Of a stretch of DNA of 64,000 nucleotides, positions 15,865-23,859 are shown piece by piece (position 1 is the first letter of the stretch; each line of letters starts with the position of its first letter). Made by a program: the position numbers and the translations under genes. The notes under the pieces are model-generated. The model was not told the origin of the DNA and ran no database searches. It worked only from the letters and a program-made list of their open reading frames with translations. The DNA is from Nitratireductor pacificus pht-3B (GTDB lineage: Bacteria > Pseudomonadota > Alphaproteobacteria > Rhizobiales > Rhizobiaceae), in NCBI RefSeq assembly GCF_000300335.1, contig NZ_AMRM01000004.1, forward strand, positions 1-64,000, in the 5' to 3' direction.

Positions 15865-16305
15865 ATGCACCTGACCTTCGAGACGACCGACAATCCCGAC
15901 CCCAAGGACGAGCGTTTCATCGAGACGCACCTTTCGGCGTTCAACGATGCCGATGTCGGCGCCTCCGGCAAGCGCCAGCTCTCGGTCTTCGTCCGCGACG
16001 GCACGGGCACCGTCGCCGCCGGAATCTCCGGCTACACCGCCTGGGGCTGGCTCTATGTCCAGCGGCTCTGGGTTTCCGAGAGCCTCCGCGGCCAGCGCAT
16101 GGCCGGTCGGATGCTGGAGCAGGCCGAGCGGGAGGCGATCGCGCGCGGGTGCCACGGCGCGTTCATCGACACCTTCAACCCGAGCGCGGCCAAGGCCTAC
16201 CTGAGGCAGGGTTACCACCCCTTCGGCGCGCTCGACGACTTTCCGGCAGGCCGCAGCAGGATCTTCCTCCAGAAGCGGCTCGGCGAAGGCTCCGGCAGGC
16301 GCTGA
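15865..16305 (+). CDS. GNAT-family N-acetyltransferase
   Basis: Acetyltransferase of 146 residues. The acetyl-CoA loop is at LWVSESLRGQRMAGRMLEQAE (R-G-Q-R-M-A-G replaces the usual Q/R-x-x-G-x-G/A), followed by AFIDTFNPSAAKAYLRQGY with the C-terminal GNAT strand. The ATG at 15865 has GGAG five bases upstream. It stands alone between a repeat and the outer-membrane protein gene. Substrate unknown. Confidence 0.8.
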   Translation: MHLTFETTDNPDPKDERFIETHLSAFNDADVGASGKRQLSVFVRDGTGTVAAGISGYTAWGWLYVQRLWVSESLRGQRMAGRMLEQAEREAIARGCHGAFIDTFNPSAAKAYLRQGYHPFGALDDFPAGRSRIFLQKRLGEGSGRR

Positions 16306-16411
16306 TACGCGTCGCTTTCAATGGATTCGTTTGAAAGACAGGGAACCTGCATCGTCTCTGTGTACGATCGTCTCGGCGGGCCGCCGCATGACCCGAACGG
16401 GTGTGGCGCAA

Positions 16412-16426
16412 ATGACGCAGCGTCAT
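16412..16426. promoter_or_regulatory. Perfect palindrome upstream of the outer-membrane protein gene
   Basis: ATGACGC-A-GCGTCAT, 7-base arms around one base, about 110 bases before the start codon of the barrel protein in a 232-base gene-free stretch. Candidate operator; the cognate regulator is unknown. Confidence 0.4.
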
Positions 16427-16537
16427 GACAATTATGAACACAACCTTCCCCTCCGTCAGCGCCACAACTTCTGGTGCATGGACTCGCATGTTTCGCCATG
16501 GGAGGCAGCGCCCGGGTACTGGATTTGGGGAAACTGA

Positions 16538-17791
16538 ATGTTATCACGCAGCAACGCATTACTAGCCGCCTGCCTGGGCGTCGCGGCACTCACGCAGCCT
16601 GCCTTGTCGGCCGATCTCTCCGGCGGCACCACCGGGGGTTACAACTGGTCGGGTCTCTATCTCGGCATCGGCGCCGGCGCCGGCGCGCGCATCGGCGAAG
16701 TGGAAATTCCGGCGGGTCCGGCATCCTTCAACGGGATCGGCGGCGAAGGCCTGTTCGGCGAACTGACGGTCGGTTACGACTACATGGTTTCCCCCCGGTT
16801 CCTCCTGGGCGGTTTCGCCAATGGCCGTTTCGGCAATATCGGCTCGCGCCTCGACCTCGGCGTGGGCTCGATCGAGGTGAAGGGCGACTATGGCTTCGAT
16901 GTCGGCCTGCGCGCCGGCTATCTGATTTCGCCGTCCACGCTCGCCTATGTCCTCGGCGGTTACACCTGGCAGCATTTCGACGTCTCCTCGAACCCGGCGG
17001 GTCTCGAATACGACTGGAGCAACAGCGGCTTCGTCGTGGGCGCTGGTCTTGAGACCGCGCTCGACGGCAACTGGACGCTGAAGTCGGAATATCGCTATTC
17101 GCATTTCGGATCCGAGGATTTCGACACGGGCGGCTTCCTGAAGGTTTCCCCGTCTTCGCATGCTTTCCATGCCGGCCTGAACTATCGCTTCGGCATGAAC
17201 AATGGCGGCGGCGCGGCGTTCGAGACCCCCGCCTATGACTGGAACGGCCTGACCATCGGCGCCGCTCTCGGCGCCGGCGGCCTCGTTCACGACGTGGGCA
17301 TCGGAGGCCTGGGCGTCGGCTTCAACGGTGTCGGGGCCGAGGGCTTCCTCGGCGAGGTATCGGTCGGCTACGATCGGGAGTTCGGTGGCAACTGGGTCGC
17401 CGGCGTGCTGGCGGACGCCCGCTACGCGACGGTGTCGACGGACCTCAAGGGGCCGGGCTTCTCCGCCTCGCTTGAAGCCGACTATGGCTTCGACGTCCTC
17501 GCGCGCATCGGCTACAAGATCGGCGGCGGAACGCTGGTCTACGCGCTCGGCGGCTACAGCTACCAGCATTTCGATGTCGACGTTTCGGGCCTTGGCTCGG
17601 TCTACGACTGGGGTGCGAGCGGCTTCTCCGTCGGCGGCGGCATCGAGACCGCGGTGACCGAGCGCGCCACCATCAACCTCGAATACCGTTACTCCGATTA
17701 CGGAAGCGAGGATTTTGGTTCGGGCGGGCTGTTCGAAGTGGAACCCTCCGCGCACACGGTTCGCGCAGGCTTCAAGTTCAAGCTGATGTAG
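16538..17791 (+). CDS. Outer-membrane protein with two tandem Omp25/31-like beta-barrels
   Basis: A 417-residue exported protein: signal peptide to about residue 25 (ALSA|DLSGG), then two homologous outer-membrane barrel units at about 35-205 and 235-417. Paired motifs show the duplication: YNWSGLYLG / YDWNGLTIG, GYTWQHFDV / GYSYQHFDV, EYRYSHFGSEDF / EYRYSDYGSEDF, and SSHAFHAGLNYRF / SAHTVRAGFKFKL at the unit ends. Each unit is about the size of a single eight-stranded Omp25/Omp31/OmpW-type barrel, so the gene is about twice the family's usual length. GGGGAAACTGA precedes the ATG and a strong terminator follows. Monocistronic. Role likely structural or surface-related. Confidence 0.87.
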   Translation: MLSRSNALLAACLGVAALTQPALSADLSGGTTGGYNWSGLYLGIGAGAGARIGEVEIPAGPASFNGIGGEGLFGELTVGYDYMVSPRFLLGGFANGRFGNIGSRLDLGVGSIEVKGDYGFDVGLRAGYLISPSTLAYVLGGYTWQHFDVSSNPAGLEYDWSNSGFVVGAGLETALDGNWTLKSEYRYSHFGSEDFDTGGFLKVSPSSHAFHAGLNYRFGMNNGGGAAFETPAYDWNGLTIGAALGAGGLVHDVGIGGLGVGFNGVGAEGFLGEVSVGYDREFGGNWVAGVLADARYATVSTDLKGPGFSASLEADYGFDVLARIGYKIGGGTLVYALGGYSYQHFDVDVSGLGSVYDWGASGFSVGGGIETAVTERATINLEYRYSDYGSEDFGSGGLFEVEPSAHTVRAGFKFKLM

Positions 17792-17820
17792 CCGGATTGC
17801 GGCCATCGCCGTACAAACGA

Positions 17821-17850
17821 AAACCGGGCCACTCTGGCCCGGTTTTTTTG
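17821..17850 (+). terminator. Rho-independent terminator of the outer-membrane protein gene
   Basis: AACCGGGCC-ACTCT-GGCCCGGTT followed by seven T residues, about 30 bases after the stop codon at 17791. Confidence 0.9.
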
Positions 17851-17885
17851 TTGCCGCGCGCGCCTGCGGCCATGCAGCGGCAAGG

Positions 17886-19013
17886 TCAGGCGGCGAGCCG
17901 TCCGCCGCGGAGCGGTTCGGGCGCGCCGGTCGTGGTCGGAAAGCTGATCGGCATGCCGCGCAGGACGCGCACGGCCAGGAAGGCGAAGCACTCCGCCTCG
18001 ATGGCGTCGCCGCGCCAGCCGGCCGCTTCGGCGGGCACCGCCTCGACGGCGGCACGGCTGCCCAGCATCTGCATGATCGCGGGATTGTGGCGGCCGCCAC
18101 CGCAGACGATCAGACGCCGTGGCCGCTTCGGCAGGAGGTCGAGCGCCTTGCCCACCGCCGAGGTGGTGAAGGCGGCAAGGGTCGCGGCACCCGTCCTCGC
18201 GTCAAGACCGTCTGCCATCGAGGCCCCGAAATCGAACCGGTCGAGCGATTTCGGGTAGGGCGCGGCGAGGTAGGGATGCTTCAGGAGCTCGGCGAGCCGT
18301 GTCTCGTCGACGCTTCCCGAGAGCGCCAGCGCGCCGTCGCGGTCCATCTCGCCCAGCCCGAGGCCCTTGACGAAATCGTTGATCGGCGCGTTGGCCGGGC
18401 CGGTGTCGAAGGCGACGACGCGCTCCTTGCCGTCCCACCAGGTCACGTTGGCGACGCCGCCGAGATTGAGCACGGCCGTTTTGCCGCTCGTGTCGAGGTC
18501 GCGCAGCAGCGCCGCGTGATAGGCGGCCGAAAGCGGCGCGCCCTGGCCGCCGGCCCGCATGTCGGCGGAGCGGAAATCATACGCCACCTTGCAGCCGAGG
18601 ATGGACTGCATCAGCGCCCCGTCGCCGAGCTGTCGCGTCTCGCCGATCCGGCCCGCCTGCGGCGCGCGGTGCAGCACCGTCTGGCCGTGGAAGCCGACGA
18701 TGCCGATATCCGCCATGGCGAGGCCCTGGCTCTCGACGAGGTCCCGCACCGCTTCGGACTGGGCGCGGGTCAGCACCGCTTCCGCCTCGGCGAAGATCGC
18801 CGGTTCCGGCCCGTCGAAATTCCAGGCCCGCGCCTGGTTCAGCGTCTCCTCCAGCAGATCGCGGGTGGACCGGGGGTAGGGCGCCAGCGTGTAGGCACCG
18901 AACTGTGCGACCCGCTCGCCGTCGGTCTTCAGCATCGCCACGTCGATGTTGCCGTCGAGGACGGTTCCTGTCATCAGGCCGACGGCCCAGATGGGTTCGA
19001 AAGTCTGTTCCAT
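17886..19013 (-). CDS. anmK: 1,6-anhydro-N-acetylmuramic acid kinase AnmK
   Basis: Cleaves and phosphorylates anhydroMurNAc released by lytic transglycosylases, giving MurNAc-6-phosphate for MurQ. The 375-residue length fits the family. The N-terminal phosphate loop is [10 protein letters not shown] (family GLMSGTSLDG), FHGQTV is present, and the catalytic region reads [15 protein letters not shown] with the conserved Asp of FDTGP. I prefer the second ATG (19013) because AGGA is seven bases upstream of it and only one base from the ATG at 19019. It is the last gene of the recycling locus and is separated from the serine hydrolase by a 150-base palindromic element. Confidence 0.92.
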   Translation of the reverse strand: MEQTFEPIWAVGLMTGTVLDGNIDVAMLKTDGERVAQFGAYTLAPYPRSTRDLLEETLNQARAWNFDGPEPAIFAEAEAVLTRAQSEAVRDLVESQGLAMADIGIVGFHGQTVLHRAPQAGRIGETRQLGDGALMQSILGCKVAYDFRSADMRAGGQGAPLSAAYHAALLRDLDTSGKTAVLNLGGVANVTWWDGKERVVAFDTGPANAPINDFVKGLGLGEMDRDGALALSGSVDETRLAELLKHPYLAAPYPKSLDRFDFGASMADGLDARTGAATLAAFTTSAVGKALDLLPKRPRRLIVCGGGRHNPAIMQMLGSRAAVEAVPAEAAGWRGDAIEAECFAFLAVRVLRGMPISFPTTTGAPEPLRGGRLAA

Positions 19014-19057
19014 GGTCATGTCCTGATGTTGGGTGAGCGGTTCGTGGAAGTGGGCGC

Positions 19058-19213
19058 GGCACCCCCCTCTGCCCTGCCGGGCATCTCCCCCTCAAGGGGG
19101 GAGATCGTCTCGTCATTGGCGGTCAGTGCTTCCAGCCGATGGTTGGCGAAATCCGAAATGCCAGCCGGTCTCCCCCCTCGAGGGGGAGATGGCCGGCAGG
19201 CCAGAGGGGGGCG
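19058..19213. repeat. Palindromic intergenic element of about 150 bases (MITE-like)
   Basis: Near-perfect inverted ends: CCCCCCTCTGCCCTGCCGG at 19062 onward and its reverse complement-like GCCGGCAGGCCAGAGGGGGG near 19211. Each end also contains an inner palindrome (TCTCCCCCTCAAGGGGGGAGA and TCTCCCCCCTCGAGGGGGAGA, roughly). There is no coding content. It lies between the serine hydrolase and anmK genes. Confidence 0.7.
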
Positions 19214-19236
19214 CGAAGGGGTGTTGGCGCCGGCGA

Positions 19237-20268
19237 TCATCGGTTCTCTCCGCTGACGAGGTCGCCGACTGCCTGCCGCAGTTCGGCGATGCCGCTGTCG
19301 AAATGCCGGGTCGGGTGAATGCGGTTGGTGAGCAGGGTCCAGGCGCGCCCGCGCTCGAAATCCACCCACAGCCCGGTTCCGGTGAAACCCGTATGGCCGA
19401 TGGTGCCGGAACTGCAGAGCGCGCCGCCGGACCAGCCGGGATAGGGCCGTTCCCAGCCATGGGTGCGCCTGCCGGAGAGCGGCGCCCGCATCAGCCCCAC
19501 CGAAGCGTCGCCGGCGAGATCCTTCCCGAGCAGGCCGTGCGCGAAGTCGAGCACCGAACTGGCCGTGCCGAACAGGCCGGCATGCCCGGCGCCCTCGAGG
19601 GCGGCGCAATTGTCGTCATGCACCTCGCCGCAGAGCACCCGATGCCGCCAGGTGCAGTCCTCTGTCGCCGCGCAGGTCTCCGGCGCTGCCGAAAAGGCGA
19701 AGCCGGAACCGGGATCGAAGGCGCGGAGCCGCTGGCGCTCCAGCCGCTCCATGGCGAAGCCCAGCAGGATGAAGTTGATGTCGGAATAGACCGGCTCGTC
19801 GAGCCGTCGCCACTGGCGCTGGAGGACGAAGGCGCGCAGGAGGTCCGCGTCGCGTCCATAGGTGTAGATCGGCTCGACGGCGGGAAACGGCGTCTGGTGC
19901 CCGAGGCACTGGCGAAAGGTCACCTGCCGCTCCCAGGCGCCGGCGTCGTACTGGCGCAGGTCCGGCAGGACGGTGGTGAGCGGCGCGTCGAGGTCGATCA
20001 CGCCGTCGCGCGCATAGGTGAGGATGCGCGGCGTGGTGAAGATGACCTTGGTCAGCGAGGCGAGGTCGAACCATGTGTCCTCGCGCATCGGCCGCCGGTC
20101 GGGCACGGTCTGCGCGAAGCCCGTCGCCCGGACCAGCCGCGCGCCGTCCCGCTCGACGATGCCCAGCACGCCGCCGGGAATGCGCGCCGCGCGGACGGCT
20201 TCATCGAGGGGGGCGAAGGCGCGGTCGAAGCGCTCGGCCAGCTCGTTCCCCTCGCGCGCGCCGTTCAT
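19237..20268 (-). CDS. Beta-lactamase-fold serine hydrolase
   Basis: Class C beta-lactamase/EstB-like enzyme of 343 residues. The nucleophile motif SLTK has S71 and K74. The second motif is YSD within EPVYSDINF where the classical motif is Y-x-N, and a C-terminal HTGFTG stands in for K/H-T/S-G. There is no signal peptide, so it should act in the cytoplasm. Four bases separate it from the transporter ATPase gene, and GGAGGG precedes its ATG. In this operon an amidase, esterase or D,D-peptidase action on imported muropeptides is plausible. True beta-lactamase activity is unlikely without export. Confidence 0.8.
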   Translation of the reverse strand: MNGAREGNELAERFDRAFAPLDEAVRAARIPGGVLGIVERDGARLVRATGFAQTVPDRRPMREDTWFDLASLTKVIFTTPRILTYARDGVIDLDAPLTTVLPDLRQYDAGAWERQVTFRQCLGHQTPFPAVEPIYTYGRDADLLRAFVLQRQWRRLDEPVYSDINFILLGFAMERLERQRLRAFDPGSGFAFSAAPETCAATEDCTWRHRVLCGEVHDDNCAALEGAGHAGLFGTASSVLDFAHGLLGKDLAGDASVGLMRAPLSGRRTHGWERPYPGWSGGALCSSGTIGHTGFTGTGLWVDFERGRAWTLLTNRIHPTRHFDSGIAELRQAVGDLVSGENR

Positions 20269-20271
20269 CGC

Positions 20272-22017
20272 TCAGCCCTCCGCCCGCGCCAGATGGTCCG
20301 CGCCGAAACGCTGCCATGCGGCCTCTTCCGGTTCGAAGCCGAGCGGGCGGATCAGCGAGGGAACCTGACGCAGGTCGAGCGCGAAGGTCTCGTGCCGCCG
20401 GTCGATGCTGGGAACGGCGGCGATGAGCTGCTTCGTGTAGGAATGGCGCGGTGCCGAGAGGACGGAGCGCGCATCGCCGATCTCGACGATCTGCCCGGCA
20501 TAGAGCACGGCGATGCGGTGGGCGATGCGCTCGACCACCGCCATGTCGTGCGAGACGAACAGATAGGCGAGGCCGAACTCCTTCTGCAGATCGACCAGCA
20601 GTTCCAGCACCTTGGCCTGAACGGACACGTCGAGCGCCGAAACCGCCTCGTCGAGCACGACGACGGAGGGGTTGAGCATCAGCGCCCGGGCGATGCACAG
20701 CCGCTGCCGCTGGCCGCCGGAGAACTCGTGCGGATAGCGCTGCAGCGAATCGAGCGGCAGGCCGACGCGCTCCAACAGCATCGTCATGCGCGCCGTCGTT
20801 TCCGCGGAGAGCCGCCCGCCGGCGGCGATCACCGGTTCGGCGAGAATGCTGTCGACGCGCAGGCGCGGGTTGAGCGAGGCATAGGGGTTCTGGAACACCA
20901 TCTGCACCGGCGCCCTGTTGCCGCTCTCCCGCGTATTGGCGTTGGCGGCGAAGGCGCCGCGTGTCGGCTGCACGAGGCCCAGAATGGCGCGCGCCGTGGT
21001 CGACTTGCCCGAGCCGCTCTCGCCGACGATGGCCAGCGTCTCGCCGGGCATCAGGTCGAAATCGACGCCGTCGACGGCGTGGACGTTGCCGGTCCGCCGG
21101 CGCAGCAGGCCGCCCGTCACCGGGAAGCGCACCGTCAGCCCCTCGACCGTGAGCGCCGGGGGTGCCACGGGCGGCTCCGGCCGGCGGTAATCGCTGCGCG
21201 CGGCGCGGCCGGCTTCGAAATGCGGCACGGCGCCGAGCAGGTGCCTCGTATAGGGGTGCTGCGGTGTGTCGAGGACGGCGTCGAGCGCGCCCTGCTCCAC
21301 CGCCTCGCCGGCCTGCATCACCATCACCTTGTCGGCGATGCCGGCGACCAGACCGATATCGTGGGTGATGAAGATCATCGCCATGCCGGTTTCGCGCTTA
21401 AGCTCCGCCAGCAGCGCCATGATCTGTGCCTGGACGGTCACGTCGAGCGCCGTGGTCGGCTCGTCGGCGATGAGCAGGCGCGGATTGCAGGAGAGCGCGG
21501 TGGCGATCATCACACGCTGCAGCATGCCGCCGGACAATTGGTGCGGCGTGTATTTCAGGCGCCGCGCCGCGTCGGGAATGCGCACGCGGTCGAGCGCGTC
21601 CTTCGCGGCGGCGGTCGCCTGGCGACCCGTCAGGCCGCGATGCAGGCGGAACGATTCCTCGATCTGCTCGCCGATGGTCAGCACCGGGTTGAGCGAGGTC
21701 ATCGGCTCCTGGAAGATCATGCCGATCTCGCCGCCGCGGATCTTCGTCAGCGCGCGTTCCGGCGCCGCGGCGAGGTCGATGACGCCGCCGTCGGCGCGTC
21801 TCAGGTCGATGGCGCCGCGCGTGATGCGCCCGCCGCCGAAGTCGATCAGACGGTTGATCGACAGCGCCGTCACGGATTTGCCGGATCCGCTTTCGCCGAC
21901 GATGGCGAGCGTCTCGCCGGCGTCGAGATCGAAGCTGACGCCTCGGACGATCTCGTGTGCGGCGGGATCGCGCCCGAAGCCCACATGCAGGTCGCGGACG
22001 GAAAGCAGCGGCGTCAT
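20272..22017 (-). CDS. Dipeptide/oligopeptide-type ABC transporter, fused ATPases (DppD-DppF)
   Basis: Two ATP-binding domains in one chain of 581 residues, as in GsiA/YejF. Domain 1 (about 1-260) has Walker A GESGSGKSVT, signature LSGGMLQRV and Walker [13 protein letters not shown]. Domain 2 (about 290-550) has Walker A GESGSGKSTT, signature FSGGQRQRL and Walker B VVVLDEAVSALD, with Ala instead of Pro after the Glu. Both end in the oligopeptide-family C-terminal extension. It overlaps the DppC-like permease gene by four bases (ATGA). It energises the permeases 22014-23812; by context the cargo is probably muropeptide or cell-wall sugar-peptide. Confidence 0.92.
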   Translation of the reverse strand: MTPLLSVRDLHVGFGRDPAAHEIVRGVSFDLDAGETLAIVGESGSGKSVTALSINRLIDFGGGRITRGAIDLRRADGGVIDLAAAPERALTKIRGGEIGMIFQEPMTSLNPVLTIGEQIEESFRLHRGLTGRQATAAAKDALDRVRIPDAARRLKYTPHQLSGGMLQRVMIATALSCNPRLLIADEPTTALDVTVQAQIMALLAELKRETGMAMIFITHDIGLVAGIADKVMVMQAGEAVEQGALDAVLDTPQHPYTRHLLGAVPHFEAGRAARSDYRRPEPPVAPPALTVEGLTVRFPVTGGLLRRRTGNVHAVDGVDFDLMPGETLAIVGESGSGKSTTARAILGLVQPTRGAFAANANTRESGNRAPVQMVFQNPYASLNPRLRVDSILAEPVIAAGGRLSAETTARMTMLLERVGLPLDSLQRYPHEFSGGQRQRLCIARALMLNPSVVVLDEAVSALDVSVQAKVLELLVDLQKEFGLAYLFVSHDMAVVERIAHRIAVLYAGQIVEIGDARSVLSAPRHSYTKQLIAAVPSIDRRHETFALDLRQVPSLIRPLGFEPEEAAWQRFGADHLARAEG

Positions 22018-22853
22018 GCGGCGGCCCTCCGCATCTTCGGATCGAGGATGTCGCGCAGGGCGTCCCCGAGCAGGTTGAAGCCGAGAATGCCGATCATGAT
22101 CGCCAACCCGGGGAAGATCAGCAGCCAGGGCGCCATCTCAATGAGGTTACGGCTGTCGCTCAGCATCAGGCCCAGCGACGAGGCAGGCGGCTGCGTGCCG
22201 AGGCCGAGGAAGCTCAGCCCCGCCTCCGTCAGGAGCGCCCAGGCGAGCGCCAGCGTGACCTGCACGGTCAGCGGCGCGACTAGGTTGAGCATCAGGTGCC
22301 GGGTCAGGATGTAATGCCGGCTAGAGCCGAAGGTGCGCGCCGCATCGACGAAGTCGCGCGTCTTCAGCGACAGGGCGGGCCCGCGCACGACGCGGGTGAA
22401 GATCGGCGTGTAGACGATGGCGATGGCCGCCACGCTGGTCCAGGTGCCGGGGCCGACCACGGCGATGATGAGCAGCGCCAGAAGGATCGCCGGAAAGGCG
22501 AGCAGCACGTCCATGACGCGCATGATGAGGCCGTCCCAGCCCTTGCCGAACCAGGCTGCGGCGAGGCCGAGCACCGTCCCTGCCGTGGCGGCGAGCGCCA
22601 CCGAGGCGAAGGCGACGACGAAGGACTGGCTGATGCCAAGCATCAGCCGGCTGGCGACGTCGCGGCCGAACAGGTCCGTGCCCATCCAGTAGACGGCGTC
22701 CGGCGCATGCAGCCGGTCGACGCGGAACTGCATCAGCGGGTCGTGCGGCGTCATGCCGAGAAGGCCGAGCAGGGCGATGAGCAGGTAGACGCCGACGATC
22801 ACACCGCCGATGCGGCCGCTCGGATGGGCGAGGATGGCGCGCAGGAGGCTCAT
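22014..22853 (-). CDS. Peptide-type ABC permease (DppC-like)
   Basis: Inner-membrane permease of 279 residues with about six helices. The N-terminal segment MGTDLFGRDVASRLMLGI and the EAA-loop DAARTFGSSRHYILTRHL are characteristic of the OppBC/DppC family. The C-terminus is GDALRDILDPKMR. It overlaps DppB by one base and the ATPase gene by four, so translation is coupled. Confidence 0.92.
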   Translation of the reverse strand: MSLLRAILAHPSGRIGGVIVGVYLLIALLGLLGMTPHDPLMQFRVDRLHAPDAVYWMGTDLFGRDVASRLMLGISQSFVVAFASVALAATAGTVLGLAAAWFGKGWDGLIMRVMDVLLAFPAILLALLIIAVVGPGTWTSVAAIAIVYTPIFTRVVRGPALSLKTRDFVDAARTFGSSRHYILTRHLMLNLVAPLTVQVTLALAWALLTEAGLSFLGLGTQPPASSLGLMLSDSRNLIEMAPWLLIFPGLAIMIGILGFNLLGDALRDILDPKMRRAAA

Positions 22854-23812
22854 CAGCGGTCTCCCAGCCGGATGCGCGGATCGAGCAGCGCATAGGTGAG
22901 ATCGACGATCAGATTGACGATCATGAAGTTGAGGGCGATGAACAGGACGCTGCCTTGCACGAGGGCGTAGTCGCGCTGCAGGATGGCGTCGAGCACCATC
23001 CGCCCGAGGCCGGGCAGGGCGAAGATCTGCTCGACGATGACGGCCCCGCCCAGGAGATAGCCGAACTCGACGCCGCTCAGCGTGACCACGGGGATCAGCG
23101 CGTTGGGCAGGGCATGGCGCCAGATGACGCCGAGCGCGGGAACGCCCTTCGAGCGCGCCGTGCGCACATAATCCTCGCTCAGCACGTCGAGCATGGCCGA
23201 GCGTGAAATGCGGGTGACCGAGGCGGCGAAGGCGAAGCCGAGCGTGATGGCGGGCAGGATCATCTGGCCGAGATTCTGCAGCGGGTTTTCGAAGAACGGG
23301 GTGAAGGTGCCCATGACGGGCAGCACGCCGAAGCCGACCGACAGGACGAAGATGATCAACAGGCCGACGACGAAGTTCGGCGTCGATTGGCCGATCATGG
23401 CGAGGATGCGCACCACGAGGTCGGAGGATCGTTCATTGCGGGTGGCGGCGAAGACGCCGGCCGGCAGGCCGACGAGCAGCGCGATCGCCATGGACAGGAG
23501 CGCCAGCTCCAGCGTCAGCGGAAAGCGCTCGAGGATGACGTCGAGCACCGGCTTGCCGTAGGTGACGGAGATGCCGAGGTCGCCCTGCAGCGCCCCCGCG
23601 AGCCAGCGCCCATATTGCACCAGCCAGCCCTGGTCGATGCCGAAATAGGCTTCGAGCGCCGCCCGCTGGTCGGGCGTCAGCAGGCCCGCCTCCGTGCCGA
23701 GCATCGCCGTGATGGCGTCGCCCGGCACGAGACGGATGGAGACGAAGACGAGGATGGACACACCGAGCATGACCAGCGGAAAGGTCACCAGCCGGCGGGT
23801 GAGGTAATTCAT
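22853..23812 (-). CDS. Peptide-type ABC permease (DppB-like)
   Basis: Inner-membrane permease of 319 residues. It starts MNYLTRRLVTFPLVMLGVSI with the first helix, has the periplasmic region with LGTEAGLLTPDQ, and the EAA-loop VRTARSKGVPALGVIWRHAL followed by GYLLGGAVIVEQIFALPGLG. Second gene after the binding protein (47-base gap). Forms the translocation pathway with the DppC-like subunit. Confidence 0.92.
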   Translation of the reverse strand: MNYLTRRLVTFPLVMLGVSILVFVSIRLVPGDAITAMLGTEAGLLTPDQRAALEAYFGIDQGWLVQYGRWLAGALQGDLGISVTYGKPVLDVILERFPLTLELALLSMAIALLVGLPAGVFAATRNERSSDLVVRILAMIGQSTPNFVVGLLIIFVLSVGFGVLPVMGTFTPFFENPLQNLGQMILPAITLGFAFAASVTRISRSAMLDVLSEDYVRTARSKGVPALGVIWRHALPNALIPVVTLSGVEFGYLLGGAVIVEQIFALPGLGRMVLDAILQRDYALVQGSVLFIALNFMIVNLIVDLTYALLDPRIRLGDR

Positions 23813-23859
23813 GAAGCGGCCACCCCGTCAGAAACAGGCGCTGCGCCAGCGGCGCGGCG

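Noticed and set aside
19033..22314. Very long plus-strand open frame (over 1000 codons)
   Set aside because: It is antisense to the serine hydrolase, ABC ATPase and permease genes and has the composition of a GC-rich shadow frame with no recognisable domain.
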